Assembly (NCBI GenBank): GCA_031271905.1
Contig: JAISUT010000019.1
Location: 1 to 51,951, forward strand
DNA: 51,951 nucleotides
Source: Acidobacteriota bacterium
Lineage (GTDB): Bacteria > Acidobacteriota > UBA6911
Direction of reading: 5' to 3'
Shown here: positions 16,564 through 24,641 of the stretch, piece by piece
How the letters are laid out: each line of letters begins with the position of its first letter
Numbering within the stretch: the stretch's first letter is position 1
The notes under the pieces: generated by a model
What the model was told of the DNA's origin: nothing
Database searches by the model: none
What the model saw: only the letters and a program-made list of their open reading frames with translations
Made by a program: the position numbers and the translations under genes

Positions 16564-17178
16564 CTAGGGGACGGGGGCGGCGGGCGCCTTCCTCCGGGCG
16601 AGCGAGCGCACGCCCCTGACAAAGCGTTTGACCAGCAGGAACAGCATCAGTCCGATGACCGCCACGACCAAGACGCCGAGGACGGGGGCGACGAAGGAGA
16701 GCACCGTGACCAGCGCGGACCCCGCCGTCTCCAACGTCGTCATCACCGGCGTGGCGACGACCGGGGCCGCCGCCTGCCCCGCCGCCCGCAACGCCACGGT
16801 GGAGGTTTGCACCGCCCCGGCCGCGCCGCCCCCTGCGATGATGGCGAGAGACCACTTCAGGAACGGCGAGACGTCACCCACCATCGCCGCCGTGACGATC
16901 GCCCCCGCCACCACGGCGGACGGCGTGGCGAGCGTGTCCATGACGCTGTCCACGACGGGGATGTAGTAGGCGGCGATCTCAAGGACGGTCGCCACGGCGA
17001 AGGCTATGAGCGCCTGCCACGAGCCCAGCCACGCCATGCCGGGGCTCAACGGCAGGTACCCCGACAACGCGGCGGCGCTGACCCCCAGCAACGGCACGAA
17101 CACCCTGAATCCGCACACCGCGCTCAACCCGACGCCGACCAGGACGCCGAAGACGTTAGCCATGCTCAGCCATTCCAT
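16564..17178 (-). CDS. DUF4126 membrane protein
   Basis: 204 residues with a GGGGAGGAC ribosome site before the ATG at 17178. About five hydrophobic spans; the block GLSAVCGFRVFVPLLGVSAA near the N-terminus and YYIPVVDSVMDTLATPSAVV in the middle are typical of the DUF4126 family. The C-terminal tail is basic (RGVRSLARRK). The biochemical function of the family is unknown. It lies 77 bp upstream of the dipeptidase gene on the same strand. Confidence 0.82.
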   Translation of the reverse strand: MEWLSMANVFGVLVGVGLSAVCGFRVFVPLLGVSAAALSGYLPLSPGMAWLGSWQALIAFAVATVLEIAAYYIPVVDSVMDTLATPSAVVAGAIVTAAMVGDVSPFLKWSLAIIAGGGAAGAVQTSTVALRAAGQAAAPVVATPVMTTLETAGSALVTVLSFVAPVLGVLVVAVIGLMLFLLVKRFVRGVRSLARRKAPAAPVP

Positions 17179-17332
17179 GTCCTCCCCCCCATCCGCAGAG
17201 CGACCGCGTCCGAACGCCGGCGGCCGCGCCCCATCACGATAAACCAGAAAGCCCGTAGATGGAATGCAAAAAAATGGGCGGGAAAAAATGGGCGGGGGAC
17301 GGGCGGCGGGCGGCGGCGCCCCCGAGGCGCCC

Positions 17333-18013
17333 CTAGGCGTCGGTCTGCGGCCGCTCCGCCCCGTCGGTCGGTTGGCCGGGGCGGGGGAGCTCCAGCCAGG
17401 TGTAGTGGATGCGGTTGATCACCGTCCAGTTGCCGAGGATGGCGAGCACCCAGAGCACCGCCTCCATGTGCCCGTGGAAATTGACCGTGAACGCGCCGAA
17501 GACCGGAAGGTCGACGTCAGGCAGGCCGTAGGAGAGGCCGCCGATGATCAGGAGCACGACCCGCTCCGGGCGCTCCATGAAGCCGACCTTGCAGGTGGGG
17601 ATCAACGATTCCGCCCGCGCGCGCGCATAGCTGGTCAAGACCGCCCCCATCACCACCACCCCCACCAAGACCACATGCCCCAGCATCTGTTCGCGGGCGT
17701 AGTAGACCATCAGACCTTGCAGGACGATGACGTCGGAATAGCGGTCGATCACCGAGTCGTAGAAGGCGCCGAACTTGGAGACCCGCCCGCTGATGCGCGC
17801 CACCCCGCCGTCGAGCATGTCGAACAAGCCCGCGAAGATGAGCACCAGCGCCGCGTGAACGAACCTTCCGTAGCCGAACGCGAACGCCGCCCAGAAGCTG
17901 ATGAGCACCCCGGTGAAAGTCAGGATGTTCGGGTTGATGTGAAGGCTTGACAGAAACCCCACGATCTTGTCCAGGAGGAACTTGCCTCCCTTGCCGATGA
18001 CCTCTGTTAACAT
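17333..18013 (-). CDS. CDP-alcohol phosphatidyltransferase family protein
   Basis: 226 residues with several membrane helices. The full catalytic signature D65xxD68G69xxA72R73...G82xxxD86xxxD90 is present in DMLDGGVARISGRVSKFGAF and the following YDSVID. The enzyme condenses CDP-diacylglycerol (or another CDP-alcohol) with an alcohol acceptor at the inner membrane. The acceptor cannot be read from the sequence; a PgsA, phosphatidylinositol-phosphate synthase or archaetidyl-type enzyme is possible. Divergent from the outer-membrane protein gene, with a TTGACA promoter upstream. Confidence 0.9.
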   Translation of the reverse strand: MLTEVIGKGGKFLLDKIVGFLSSLHINPNILTFTGVLISFWAAFAFGYGRFVHAALVLIFAGLFDMLDGGVARISGRVSKFGAFYDSVIDRYSDVIVLQGLMVYYAREQMLGHVVLVGVVVMGAVLTSYARARAESLIPTCKVGFMERPERVVLLIIGGLSYGLPDVDLPVFGAFTVNFHGHMEAVLWVLAILGNWTVINRIHYTWLELPRPGQPTDGAERPQTDA

Positions 18014-18019
18014 GGCGTA

Positions 18020-18048
18020 AGGCTAGACTCATTCAAAAACCTTGTCAA
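18020..18048 (-). promoter_or_regulatory. Putative sigma-70 promoter of the CDP-alcohol phosphatidyltransferase
   Basis: On the minus strand a perfect TTGACA (18043-18048) is followed after 17 bases by TAGCCT (18020-18025). The -10 is weak. The hexamer lies only 7 bp before the ATG at 18013, implying a very short leader or a leaderless mRNA. Confidence 0.45.
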
Positions 18049-18152
18049 GCCCTTGTCGCCCTGCGGCGAGGGCCTGCGGCGAGGCGCCGCCGGGACTGGC
18101 GGGCCCGCGAGCCGGCGCATCGACAAATCGACGCGGCCGGCAACATTTGGAA

Positions 18153-18181
18153 TTGCGATTCCCGCCGTTTGCCCCTATGTT
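18153..18181 (+). promoter_or_regulatory. Possible promoter of the outer-membrane protein gene
   Basis: TTGCGA (18153-18158) and TATGTT (18176-18181) are separated by 17 bases, each matching consensus at four positions. It lies 28 bp upstream of the GTG start. A tandem CTGCGGCGAGG pair lies further upstream at about 18060-18088. Confidence 0.35.
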
Positions 18182-18208
18182 TTTATCCTGATTTGGGAGG
18201 GATTGCCC

Positions 18209-19081
18209 GTGCGGAGATGGATGGCTCTGGTCTTGTTGGTGGTTTCTTGCGGGACGGCATACGGACAACAACGGCCGCTCAGGACCGATGACGCGGAGCT
18301 GCTCCCGGTCGGGCGGGTGCGGCTGGAGCTGGGCGCGGAGTTCTTGCAACGGCAGCGGTACTCGCTCTCGGGGCTGGAGGGCGACCTGACCCGGGGCGTC
18401 GCCGCCATCGGCGTCGGCGTCGGCGAATATGCCGAGTTCCAGATATCGAGCGTGTTCCAGGAGGTGCTGTCGATCTCGCGGCGGAACGAGCCCGTGGTCG
18501 CCCCCGAACTGCACGGCGACTCGACCCGCTCGGTGGGCGACCTGGTCCTGGGGACCAAGTTGAAGCTGGTGGGGGAGAAGGGGCGTCGCCCCGCCATCTC
18601 CTTCAAGTTCGCCGTCGAGCTGCCGAACGCCAACCAGGCGCACGGCCTAGGCAACGACGAGACCGGCTTCTACGCCGACCTGCTGTTCGGGAAAGACCTC
18701 GGGCGCGTGCGCCTGCTGGGCGACGTGGGCTTCGCCATCTTGGGCTCGCCCGTCATCGCGGGCAGGCAGGCGGACCCGTTGACCTACGGGCTCGCCGTCC
18801 TCGCCCCGGTGCATCGCCGCGTGAACCTGGTCGCCGAGGTCAACGGGCGCAAAGGGCCGTCGGGGCGCGTCGGCAACGAGAACAGGTCGCAGTTCCGCGC
18901 CGGGGCGCAGATCCGGACCGGCGCGATCCGCTGGGACGTCGGCGCGGTCGCGGGCTTGGAGCACCACGACCCGAAGTCGGGGATCGTCATCGGCGCGACC
19001 TACGAGTTCCAGGCGTTCAAGCGCCCGGAGGCGCCGGTGAAGCTCCGCCCGCCGGCGTCCGGACAGGCCGGTCAAAGGTAG
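18209..19081 (+). CDS. Probable outer-membrane beta-barrel protein
   Basis: About 290 residues from a GTG at 18209 with GGGAGG eight bases upstream; an earlier in-frame start at 18053 would put the signal peptide in the middle. The signal peptide VRRWMALVLLVVSCGTAYG is followed by alternating short strands with Gly turns (RVRLELGAEFLQRQRYSL, IRWDVGAVAGLEHHDPKSG) and an aromatic end. The start TDDAELLPVGRVRLELGAEF resembles transporter-like barrel families of unknown substrate. The 3' end overlaps the convergent alr gene by 10 bp. Confidence 0.7.
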   Translation: MRRWMALVLLVVSCGTAYGQQRPLRTDDAELLPVGRVRLELGAEFLQRQRYSLSGLEGDLTRGVAAIGVGVGEYAEFQISSVFQEVLSISRRNEPVVAPELHGDSTRSVGDLVLGTKLKLVGEKGRRPAISFKFAVELPNANQAHGLGNDETGFYADLLFGKDLGRVRLLGDVGFAILGSPVIAGRQADPLTYGLAVLAPVHRRVNLVAEVNGRKGPSGRVGNENRSQFRAGAQIRTGAIRWDVGAVAGLEHHDPKSGIVIGATYEFQAFKRPEAPVKLRPPASGQAGQR

Positions 19082-20214
19082 ATCCTCGGGACGCGGGTGT
19101 TGATGTTGGTCAAGACCTCGTAGGGGATCGTGCCCGCCCACCCGGCGAGATCCTCCGCCGTGACGCGCTCCCCGCCCGACTCCCCGAGGAGGATCACCTC
19201 GTCCCCGTTCCACGCCGAGCCTTGCCCGATGTGCGCCATCATCTGATCCATGCAGATCGCCCCCACCTGCGGGTACCGCACCCCCCGGATGATGACTTGG
19301 GCGCGGCCCGACATGCGGCGGAAATAGCCGTCGCCATAGCCCACGGGGACGGTGACCACGCGCGTCTCGCGCTCCGGCCGCCAGCGCCCGCCGTAGCTGA
19401 CCGGGTGGCCGGGTCTGACCACCTTGAAATAGACGACGCGCGACTTCCACGCGAGCGCGGGCGCCACCTCGACCGTGCGCGCGACCTCCGCCGAAGGATA
19501 GACGCCGTAGAGCAGGATGCCGGGGCGCACCATGTCCAGGTAGCTGTCGGGGAGTTGCAGGATGGCTGCGGAGTTGGCGATGTGGCGCATCGGCGTCGGC
19601 AGGCCGCGCCGCCCGTAGAAGTCGAGGACTTCCAGGAAGCGCTCCAACTGCAGGCGGGAGCGCCCGCCGTCGGCGGCGTCGGCGTCGGCAAAGTGCGAGT
19701 ATATCCCCTCGACATCGACGTTGCGGCAGCGGAGCGCCGCCTCCTGGAGCTTGTGCGCGCTGTAGTAGTGGACGCCGATGCGCTCCATGCCGGTGTCGAT
19801 CTTCAGATGGACCTTCGCCCGCGCCCCCAGCCGCCCCGCGACGGCGTCGATCTGCTCCAGGCGCTCCACGGAGGACGCGGTCAGGGTCAGGCCGTGCCGC
19901 AGGTAGCCCTGTATCTGTTCGCCCCAGACGCCGCCCAGCACCAGTATGGGCGCGGTGACGCCGTGGCGGCGCAACAGGACGCCCTCCTCCAGCACCGCCA
20001 CGCCGACGTAGTCGGCATCGCCCGCCAGCGCCTGCGCCACCCTCACCAGGCCGTGCCCGTAGGCGTTCGCCTTGACGACGAGCATGACCTTGGCGTCGCC
20101 GACCTTGCGCCGGATGGCGGCGAGGTTCCGCGCCAGGCGGTCCAGGCGAACTTCCGCCCACGTCGCGCGCACGCCATCCCGGTCGCCTGCGGTCAATTCC
20201 TCGTTGATGGTCAT
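19072..20214 (-). CDS. alr: Alanine racemase
   Basis: About 380 residues. It is a PLP enzyme making D-alanine for peptidoglycan. The PLP lysine is K48 in VVKANAYGHG. The catalytic tyrosine block VGYGDGYFRRMSGRAQVII, the PQVGAICMDQ segment and the C-terminal AGTIPYEVLTNINTRVPRIY are all standard. The ATG at 20214 is preferred to an in-frame TTG at 20226. It sits 43 bp after the radical SAM gene on the same strand and may share its transcript. Confidence 0.96.
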   Translation of the reverse strand: MTINEELTAGDRDGVRATWAEVRLDRLARNLAAIRRKVGDAKVMLVVKANAYGHGLVRVAQALAGDADYVGVAVLEEGVLLRRHGVTAPILVLGGVWGEQIQGYLRHGLTLTASSVERLEQIDAVAGRLGARAKVHLKIDTGMERIGVHYYSAHKLQEAALRCRNVDVEGIYSHFADADAADGGRSRLQLERFLEVLDFYGRRGLPTPMRHIANSAAILQLPDSYLDMVRPGILLYGVYPSAEVARTVEVAPALAWKSRVVYFKVVRPGHPVSYGGRWRPERETRVVTVPVGYGDGYFRRMSGRAQVIIRGVRYPQVGAICMDQMMAHIGQGSAWNGDEVILLGESGGERVTAEDLAGWAGTIPYEVLTNINTRVPRIYL

Positions 20215-20257
20215 AGGTGCCGCCAAGGTCGATGTCGTTGCGCCGCGCCCCCGCAGG

Positions 20258-22237
20258 CTACGCCCGCGCCATGTCGCGCATGAACAGCAGGAACAGCTGC
20301 ACGTCCTTCAACAGGTGGACGGCCGTCTCATACGGGTGCGCCAGCAGCGTCTTCAACCGCCGCCTGCGCCGCCAGAAGCTTTTCAGGTCCGCGCGGGAAT
20401 AGGTCAGGCGCTTGGCCATGTCGAAGTTCAGGTCGCGGAACGCCAGCGCCAGCTTCGACGGGACCCTCAGCTCGGGGAACTGCAGGCGCGCGCGCATGTG
20501 GGCGAGTTGGAGCTCCGCCGCGTGGAGGTTGCGGTTGAGCTGCTTGCGCAAGTTCTCGATCTCGAACCGCAGGCGCACCTCGGCATCGGAGCGGATGCGC
20601 GTCTGGAGCCAAAGCTCCTCCATCTCCAGCAACAGCGAAGTCCAGTTGCGCAACAGGTGCGCGACCTCGCGGGTGCGGCGGCAGAGGTGCTTCCAGCGGG
20701 ACTCCACCGCACGGCCCGGCCGCCGGTCGGCGCGATCCTTCATCCTGAAGAAGCCGGACAGCATCGGATGGCCGCCTTCGATCAGCGCGGAGTTCTTGTA
20801 CCAGAGGAAGTCGCAGAAGATGTTCCAGTAGTTCTCCGGGTTGGCGTGCGCCAAGACCTCCTTCATGTAGTCGAAGGAGTAGAAATTCCTCCACGCCTCG
20901 CGATAGGACGCCGCCAGCTCCCCCGGCTTGAAGTTCGGATGCTTGATCGTCTCGTGGAACGAGTCGTAGTCGTTCAGGTCGGGATGCAGCTCCTCGCCCC
21001 GGGCGACCATGCCGGCGTGATCCTGCGAGCCGGGGATGGGGGTCAGCATGAAGAACGACGCCTGTTCCACGCGCAACTCGTCCTGCAACCGCCGCACGTC
21101 CCCGCGCAACGACTCCGGCGTGTCGAACGGGAAGCCGAAGATGTAGGCGACATGCGTGGCGACCTTGGCGTCGTGCCACGCCGAGATCAGGTTCTTGTAG
21201 TCGTCCGCCTTGTTCTGCAGCTTGCCCGCAGCCTTCAGGTTCTGCGGGTTGATGCTCTCCATGCCGATGAAGACCTGCGAACAGCCCGCCCTGGCCGCCA
21301 TCGGGACGAAGTCGTCGATCTTGTGCGACTGCGTGTCCACCTGCATCATGAACTGGATGGGTATGCCCTCCTCCTCGCGCAGCTTGGTCAACCCTTCGAA
21401 TATCTTGCGCCAGTTCGTGTTGCGGGCGAAGTTGTCGTCGGTGAAAAAATAGAAGTAGAGCTTGCGGCGGTGGTAGTTCTCCCGCAACGTGTCGATCATG
21501 GTCTCGGCGGCGCGCACGCGCATCTTCTTCCCCTGCACGTTGATGATGGTGCAGAAGCTGCAGTTGAAGGGACAGCCCCGGCTGCAGTCGATGGTGCCGA
21601 AGTTGGAGACGATGAATTTTTTGAGGTACTTCCCATCGACCATCGGGATGGGCTTGTGCGTGAGGTCGGGCTTGCAGTCCATGAAATCGTACAGCGGCTG
21701 GAGGCGGTCGGCGTCCGCGTCCGCGAGCAGTTCGCCCCAAGTGTCCTCGACCTCCCCCTTGACCACGGTCACGCCGAGGTCGAGCAGCTCCTGGATGTCC
21801 GGCGTGACGACCGGCGACAGCGCCAACATGCCGCTGACGTGGAAGCCGCCGATGAGCACCTGCAATCCCCCCGCGCGGAACCTCCTCGCCAGATCCACCG
21901 CCCGGGGGAACTGGTTGGACTGCACGCCGGCCAGCGCGATGACGGTGCGCCGCTCGGGCAGGCGTTGCGAGTCGATGATGCGCTGGACGGGGAGCTTCTG
22001 CACGGTGTCGTCGTAAAGCTCGACCTCGATCTCCACCTCCTCGCCCAGCAGCTTGCGCTCGGCGACGTCCCGCGTGAGGCTGGCGAGGCACGCCAAGGTG
22101 TTGCTCGGCAAGACGCCCCGGAAATAGCGGATGACGTAGCCGTCATCGTCGTATTTGGAGGGTTTGATGAGGACGACGCGGATCTTGCGGCGCGTCGGCG
22201 CGGACGGTGTGGGGCTTCCAGGCATTTTCGAGGGCAT
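20258..22237 (-). CDS. Radical SAM protein with N-terminal B12-binding-like domain
   Basis: About 659 residues from the ATG at 22237 (GGAAG upstream). The N-terminal 170 residues resemble a cobalamin-binding fold (RVVLIKPSKYDDDGYVIRYF, then VLIGGFHVSGM). The radical SAM cluster motif is CPFNCSFC, preceded by GTIDCSRG, and later blocks FYFFTDDNFARN and QVFIGMESINPQNLKAAGK are typical of the BchE/HpnP-like class. The last 170 residues are highly basic and predicted helical (FWRRRRRLKTLL). Such enzymes methylate or rearrange lipids or cofactors; the substrate is unknown. Proximity to alr is probably not functional. Confidence 0.85.
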   Translation of the reverse strand: MPSKMPGSPTPSAPTRRKIRVVLIKPSKYDDDGYVIRYFRGVLPSNTLACLASLTRDVAERKLLGEEVEIEVELYDDTVQKLPVQRIIDSQRLPERRTVIALAGVQSNQFPRAVDLARRFRAGGLQVLIGGFHVSGMLALSPVVTPDIQELLDLGVTVVKGEVEDTWGELLADADADRLQPLYDFMDCKPDLTHKPIPMVDGKYLKKFIVSNFGTIDCSRGCPFNCSFCTIINVQGKKMRVRAAETMIDTLRENYHRRKLYFYFFTDDNFARNTNWRKIFEGLTKLREEEGIPIQFMMQVDTQSHKIDDFVPMAARAGCSQVFIGMESINPQNLKAAGKLQNKADDYKNLISAWHDAKVATHVAYIFGFPFDTPESLRGDVRRLQDELRVEQASFFMLTPIPGSQDHAGMVARGEELHPDLNDYDSFHETIKHPNFKPGELAASYREAWRNFYSFDYMKEVLAHANPENYWNIFCDFLWYKNSALIEGGHPMLSGFFRMKDRADRRPGRAVESRWKHLCRRTREVAHLLRNWTSLLLEMEELWLQTRIRSDAEVRLRFEIENLRKQLNRNLHAAELQLAHMRARLQFPELRVPSKLALAFRDLNFDMAKRLTYSRADLKSFWRRRRRLKTLLAHPYETAVHLLKDVQLFLLFMRDMARA

Positions 22238-22341
22238 CGCAATCACTTCCAATAAGTGGAACAGACACAAGACAGCAAACCACTAATGTTAAGTGTCGGC
22301 GGAAGTGGATGCAACCGTCAATTCACCGAATTCGTGCGCAT

Positions 22342-22740
22342 CTATGCATCCGGGGCGTCGTCCGGCCCGCCGCCCTCCCCGTCCACGGGCGGCGGGGGCG
22401 GCGCCGAGGCGGGGAGGTCTTCGACGATGTAGGCGATGTTTTCTTTGCGCAAGAGGAAGCGGGGGCCGGTGGGGGACAGTCCGATGCTGAAGCAGTCGCG
22501 GTCATGGTAGCGGATGTGCCCCTGCAACCGCTCGCCCCCTTGCATCACGACCGTCACCTGGGCGCGGGACTTGACGAGCTCTTGGAGCCAAGAGGTTTCC
22601 GCGCCGGTATGGTCCAGGCGCTCCCGGCGCCCCGGAGGCGGCCTGTGCCCCTGCGGACCCTGCGGGCGCTCCTGGCGTTTTTTATAGTTGAAACCCGGTC
22701 TGTGGGAGGAAGCCGACCCGGACTTGTTTTGATATGCCAA
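22342..22740 (-). CDS. Divergent Hfq-like (Sm-fold) RNA chaperone candidate
   Basis: About 132 residues from a TTG at 22740, which follows AAGGGGA by seven bases; no ATG fits. The core ETSWLQELVKSRAQVTVVMQ, then GGERLQGHIRYHDRDCFSIG and FLLRKENIAYIVED, follows the helix plus five-strand Sm pattern of Hfq (compare G-x-x-L-x-G-x-I and the final strand). It lacks the YKHAIST motif. A basic Gly/Pro/Arg/Gln-rich N-terminus and a Pro/Asp-rich acidic tail flank the core. Acidobacterial genomes carry Hfq forms like this. It would bind small RNAs. It starts upstream of the radical SAM gene with a 104-bp gap. Confidence 0.7.
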   Translation of the reverse strand: MAYQNKSGSASSHRPGFNYKKRQERPQGPQGHRPPPGRRERLDHTGAETSWLQELVKSRAQVTVVMQGGERLQGHIRYHDRDCFSIGLSPTGPRFLLRKENIAYIVEDLPASAPPPPPVDGEGGGPDDAPDA

Positions 22741-22977
22741 AACCGTTCCCCTTATCGTTCGCGTGCCGCCGCTGTCACCGCAGGCTCTTTCAAACCCCTT
22801 CAACCGCACCCCCCGATTCCGCCGCTACTAGCGTCATCGGAGCTTTGATGATAGTCGGGAAACGGTCGTCAAGTCATCAAAAAAAGACCCGGGGCCGCAT
22901 TTTTCTCGCATTTTGCCCATTTTCCCCGGAAGCGCCTGTCGCCCATCCGGTAGCGGCGCGGCGCGCAGGGGCGCCCG

Positions 22978-23511
22978 TCAACGCGCCGCCGCGCCCCTGC
23001 CGCGCAGGAAGGCGTCGATGTTCCTCCGCAGGCGGGCGACTTCGGCCGGGCTCAACCACGGGTTGGAGAGGTGCTTGACGACCTGCTCCTCGGTCATGCC
23101 GAGGCGCAGGCCCTCCTCGACCGCCACCGCGTAGCCCTCGACCTCGGTCGGCCTGTCAACGTAGTGCAGCTCGCGATCCCACAGATCCCTCCCCTCGGCG
23201 TGTTGGCGCAGGTGGGTCAGCTCGTGCGCAAGGTCCATGTAGAGGTCCAGCGGGTTGCCGTCGCGGTAGTAGCTTTCGAAGAGGATGATGGATGGCGCGT
23301 CGGGATCCTCGACATCCACGAAGCAGAACCCCTCCCCTCCGGCGATTTCGACGCGGGCCGCGTCCAGCAGCGCGCCGATGGGAAAGGCGGCGGTGGCGAC
23401 GCGCCGGGCGGCGGGGCTCTCCTCGAAGCGGGGCAACAGCTCGCGGTAAGGGTGCACCCCCTTCCCCAGCGAGCGGACGACGATCGCGTATTCGGGCAGT
23501 TCGATGGCCAT
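22978..23511 (-). CDS. Small HExxH-containing putative zinc metallopeptidase
   Basis: 177 residues from the ATG at 23511. LAHELTHLRQHAEGRDLWDR carries HELTH, and a downstream Glu in RPTEVEGYAVAVEEGLRLG is placed as a possible third ligand. There is no signal peptide, so the protein is cytoplasmic. I do not assign it to a named family; general similarity is to IrrE/SprT-type gluzincins. It is transcribed divergently from the rodZ-like gene. Confidence 0.6.
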   Translation of the reverse strand: MAIELPEYAIVVRSLGKGVHPYRELLPRFEESPAARRVATAAFPIGALLDAARVEIAGGEGFCFVDVEDPDAPSIILFESYYRDGNPLDLYMDLAHELTHLRQHAEGRDLWDRELHYVDRPTEVEGYAVAVEEGLRLGMTEEQVVKHLSNPWLSPAEVARLRRNIDAFLRGRGAAAR

Positions 23512-23639
23512 GCGCGAATTGTGCCAGATTTCCCCCGCGAGTGCGAGAGGGTGCTTGCGGCGAAAGGGCGGCGAAAGGAAAGCGAAAAGCCGCCGGGAAA
23601 GCCGATGGGGCCCGAAGGGTTTGAAGTGCCCGCAGACGA

Positions 23640-23669
23640 TTGACACGCCAACAACCCCACGTGTAGAAT
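23640..23669 (+). promoter_or_regulatory. Sigma-70-type promoter of rodZ-like gene
   Basis: Perfect TTGACA at 23640-23645 and TAGAAT (five of six) at 23664-23669 with an 18-base spacer. Predicted start near 23676, giving a leader of about 95 nt. Confidence 0.7.
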
Positions 23670-23769
23670 GTCGGGGCGTTCGTCATACGCCTATCGGCGC
23701 GGCGCCGGGTCAGGCGCGGGCACGCACGACGAAGCAATCGTTTTCCAGGAAAGTGGGCGGGTTAAAGGC

Positions 23770-24630
23770 ATGGGCGCTGTCGCAGATGAGCTGAAGGCGA
23801 AGAGGGAGAGCCTGGGCTTGTCTTTGGAACAGATATCCGAAGACACGCGCATCAACCTGCGCCACCTCGAAAGCCTCGAAGGAGGCCGCTACGACGAGCT
23901 TCCCAGCGGCATGTACGCCCGCGCGTTCCTCCGCACCTATTGCGACATCCTGCAACTCGACAAGGGGGACATGCTGCGGCGCTACGAGGAAGAGGTGGGG
24001 CCCCCGACCGAAAAGCCGGCAGTCCCGCAAAGCCACCTCCCTTCGACGCGCAGGCTCTCCCCCGCCATCGTCTGGGGCGTGGTGTTCTTGGTCTCCGCCG
24101 GGGGCATCTTCTTCGGGCGGGAGTGGATCACCGCCACGTTCTCGCCCTATTTCACATCCGAGGCGGACGACGCCCCACCCGCCGTGCAACGCCCCCCTTC
24201 GCCGGCGCCTGCGGCGGATGCGGCCCGGACAGGCGCATCTGGCGCAACCGGCGCCCCGTCGGGGGACGCCGCCCCGCCCGAGGGGACGCCTGAGGCGGAT
24301 GCGCCGTCGGCGGCAACCGCGCCCGCGCCGGGGCGATCGGCGACCGGCGGGCAGGACCGCCCGCTGTGGCTCGAGGTCATCGGCAAGGAATCGTGCTGGC
24401 TCTCCGTCAACAGCGACGACGCCTTCGCCTTCGAGGACATGTTGAATCCGGGCGACACGAAATCATTCATCGCCAACCGCAAATTCGCCATCACGGTCGG
24501 CAACGCCAACGGCGTCCAACTCAAGCTCAATGGACGCGCGGTCCCGCCCCTCGGCAAGGCGGGCCAGGTCGTCCGCCTGACCCTCGACGCCAGTTCCCTG
24601 GCGCAATTCACCCCCCCGCCCGCGAGCTGA
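23770..24630 (+). CDS. RodZ-like membrane-anchored helix-turn-helix protein
   Basis: 286 residues from the ATG at 23770 (AAAGG upstream). An N-terminal HTH_25 domain (LKAKRESLGLSLEQISEDTR, INLRHLESLEGGRYDELPSG) is followed by one membrane span near residues 97-117. A Pro/Ala-rich periplasmic linker of about 80 residues comes next, and then a DUF4115 domain (LWLEVIGKESCWLSVNSDDA). This is the RodZ layout, linking MreB to the cell wall elongation machinery. The wider family also includes proteins of unknown role. It lies 11 bp before the following gene, so the two form an operon. Confidence 0.85.
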   Translation: MGAVADELKAKRESLGLSLEQISEDTRINLRHLESLEGGRYDELPSGMYARAFLRTYCDILQLDKGDMLRRYEEEVGPPTEKPAVPQSHLPSTRRLSPAIVWGVVFLVSAGGIFFGREWITATFSPYFTSEADDAPPAVQRPPSPAPAADAARTGASGATGAPSGDAAPPEGTPEADAPSAATAPAPGRSATGGQDRPLWLEVIGKESCWLSVNSDDAFAFEDMLNPGDTKSFIANRKFAITVGNANGVQLKLNGRAVPPLGKAGQVVRLTLDASSLAQFTPPPAS

Positions 24631-24641
24631 AAGACCGGCCT

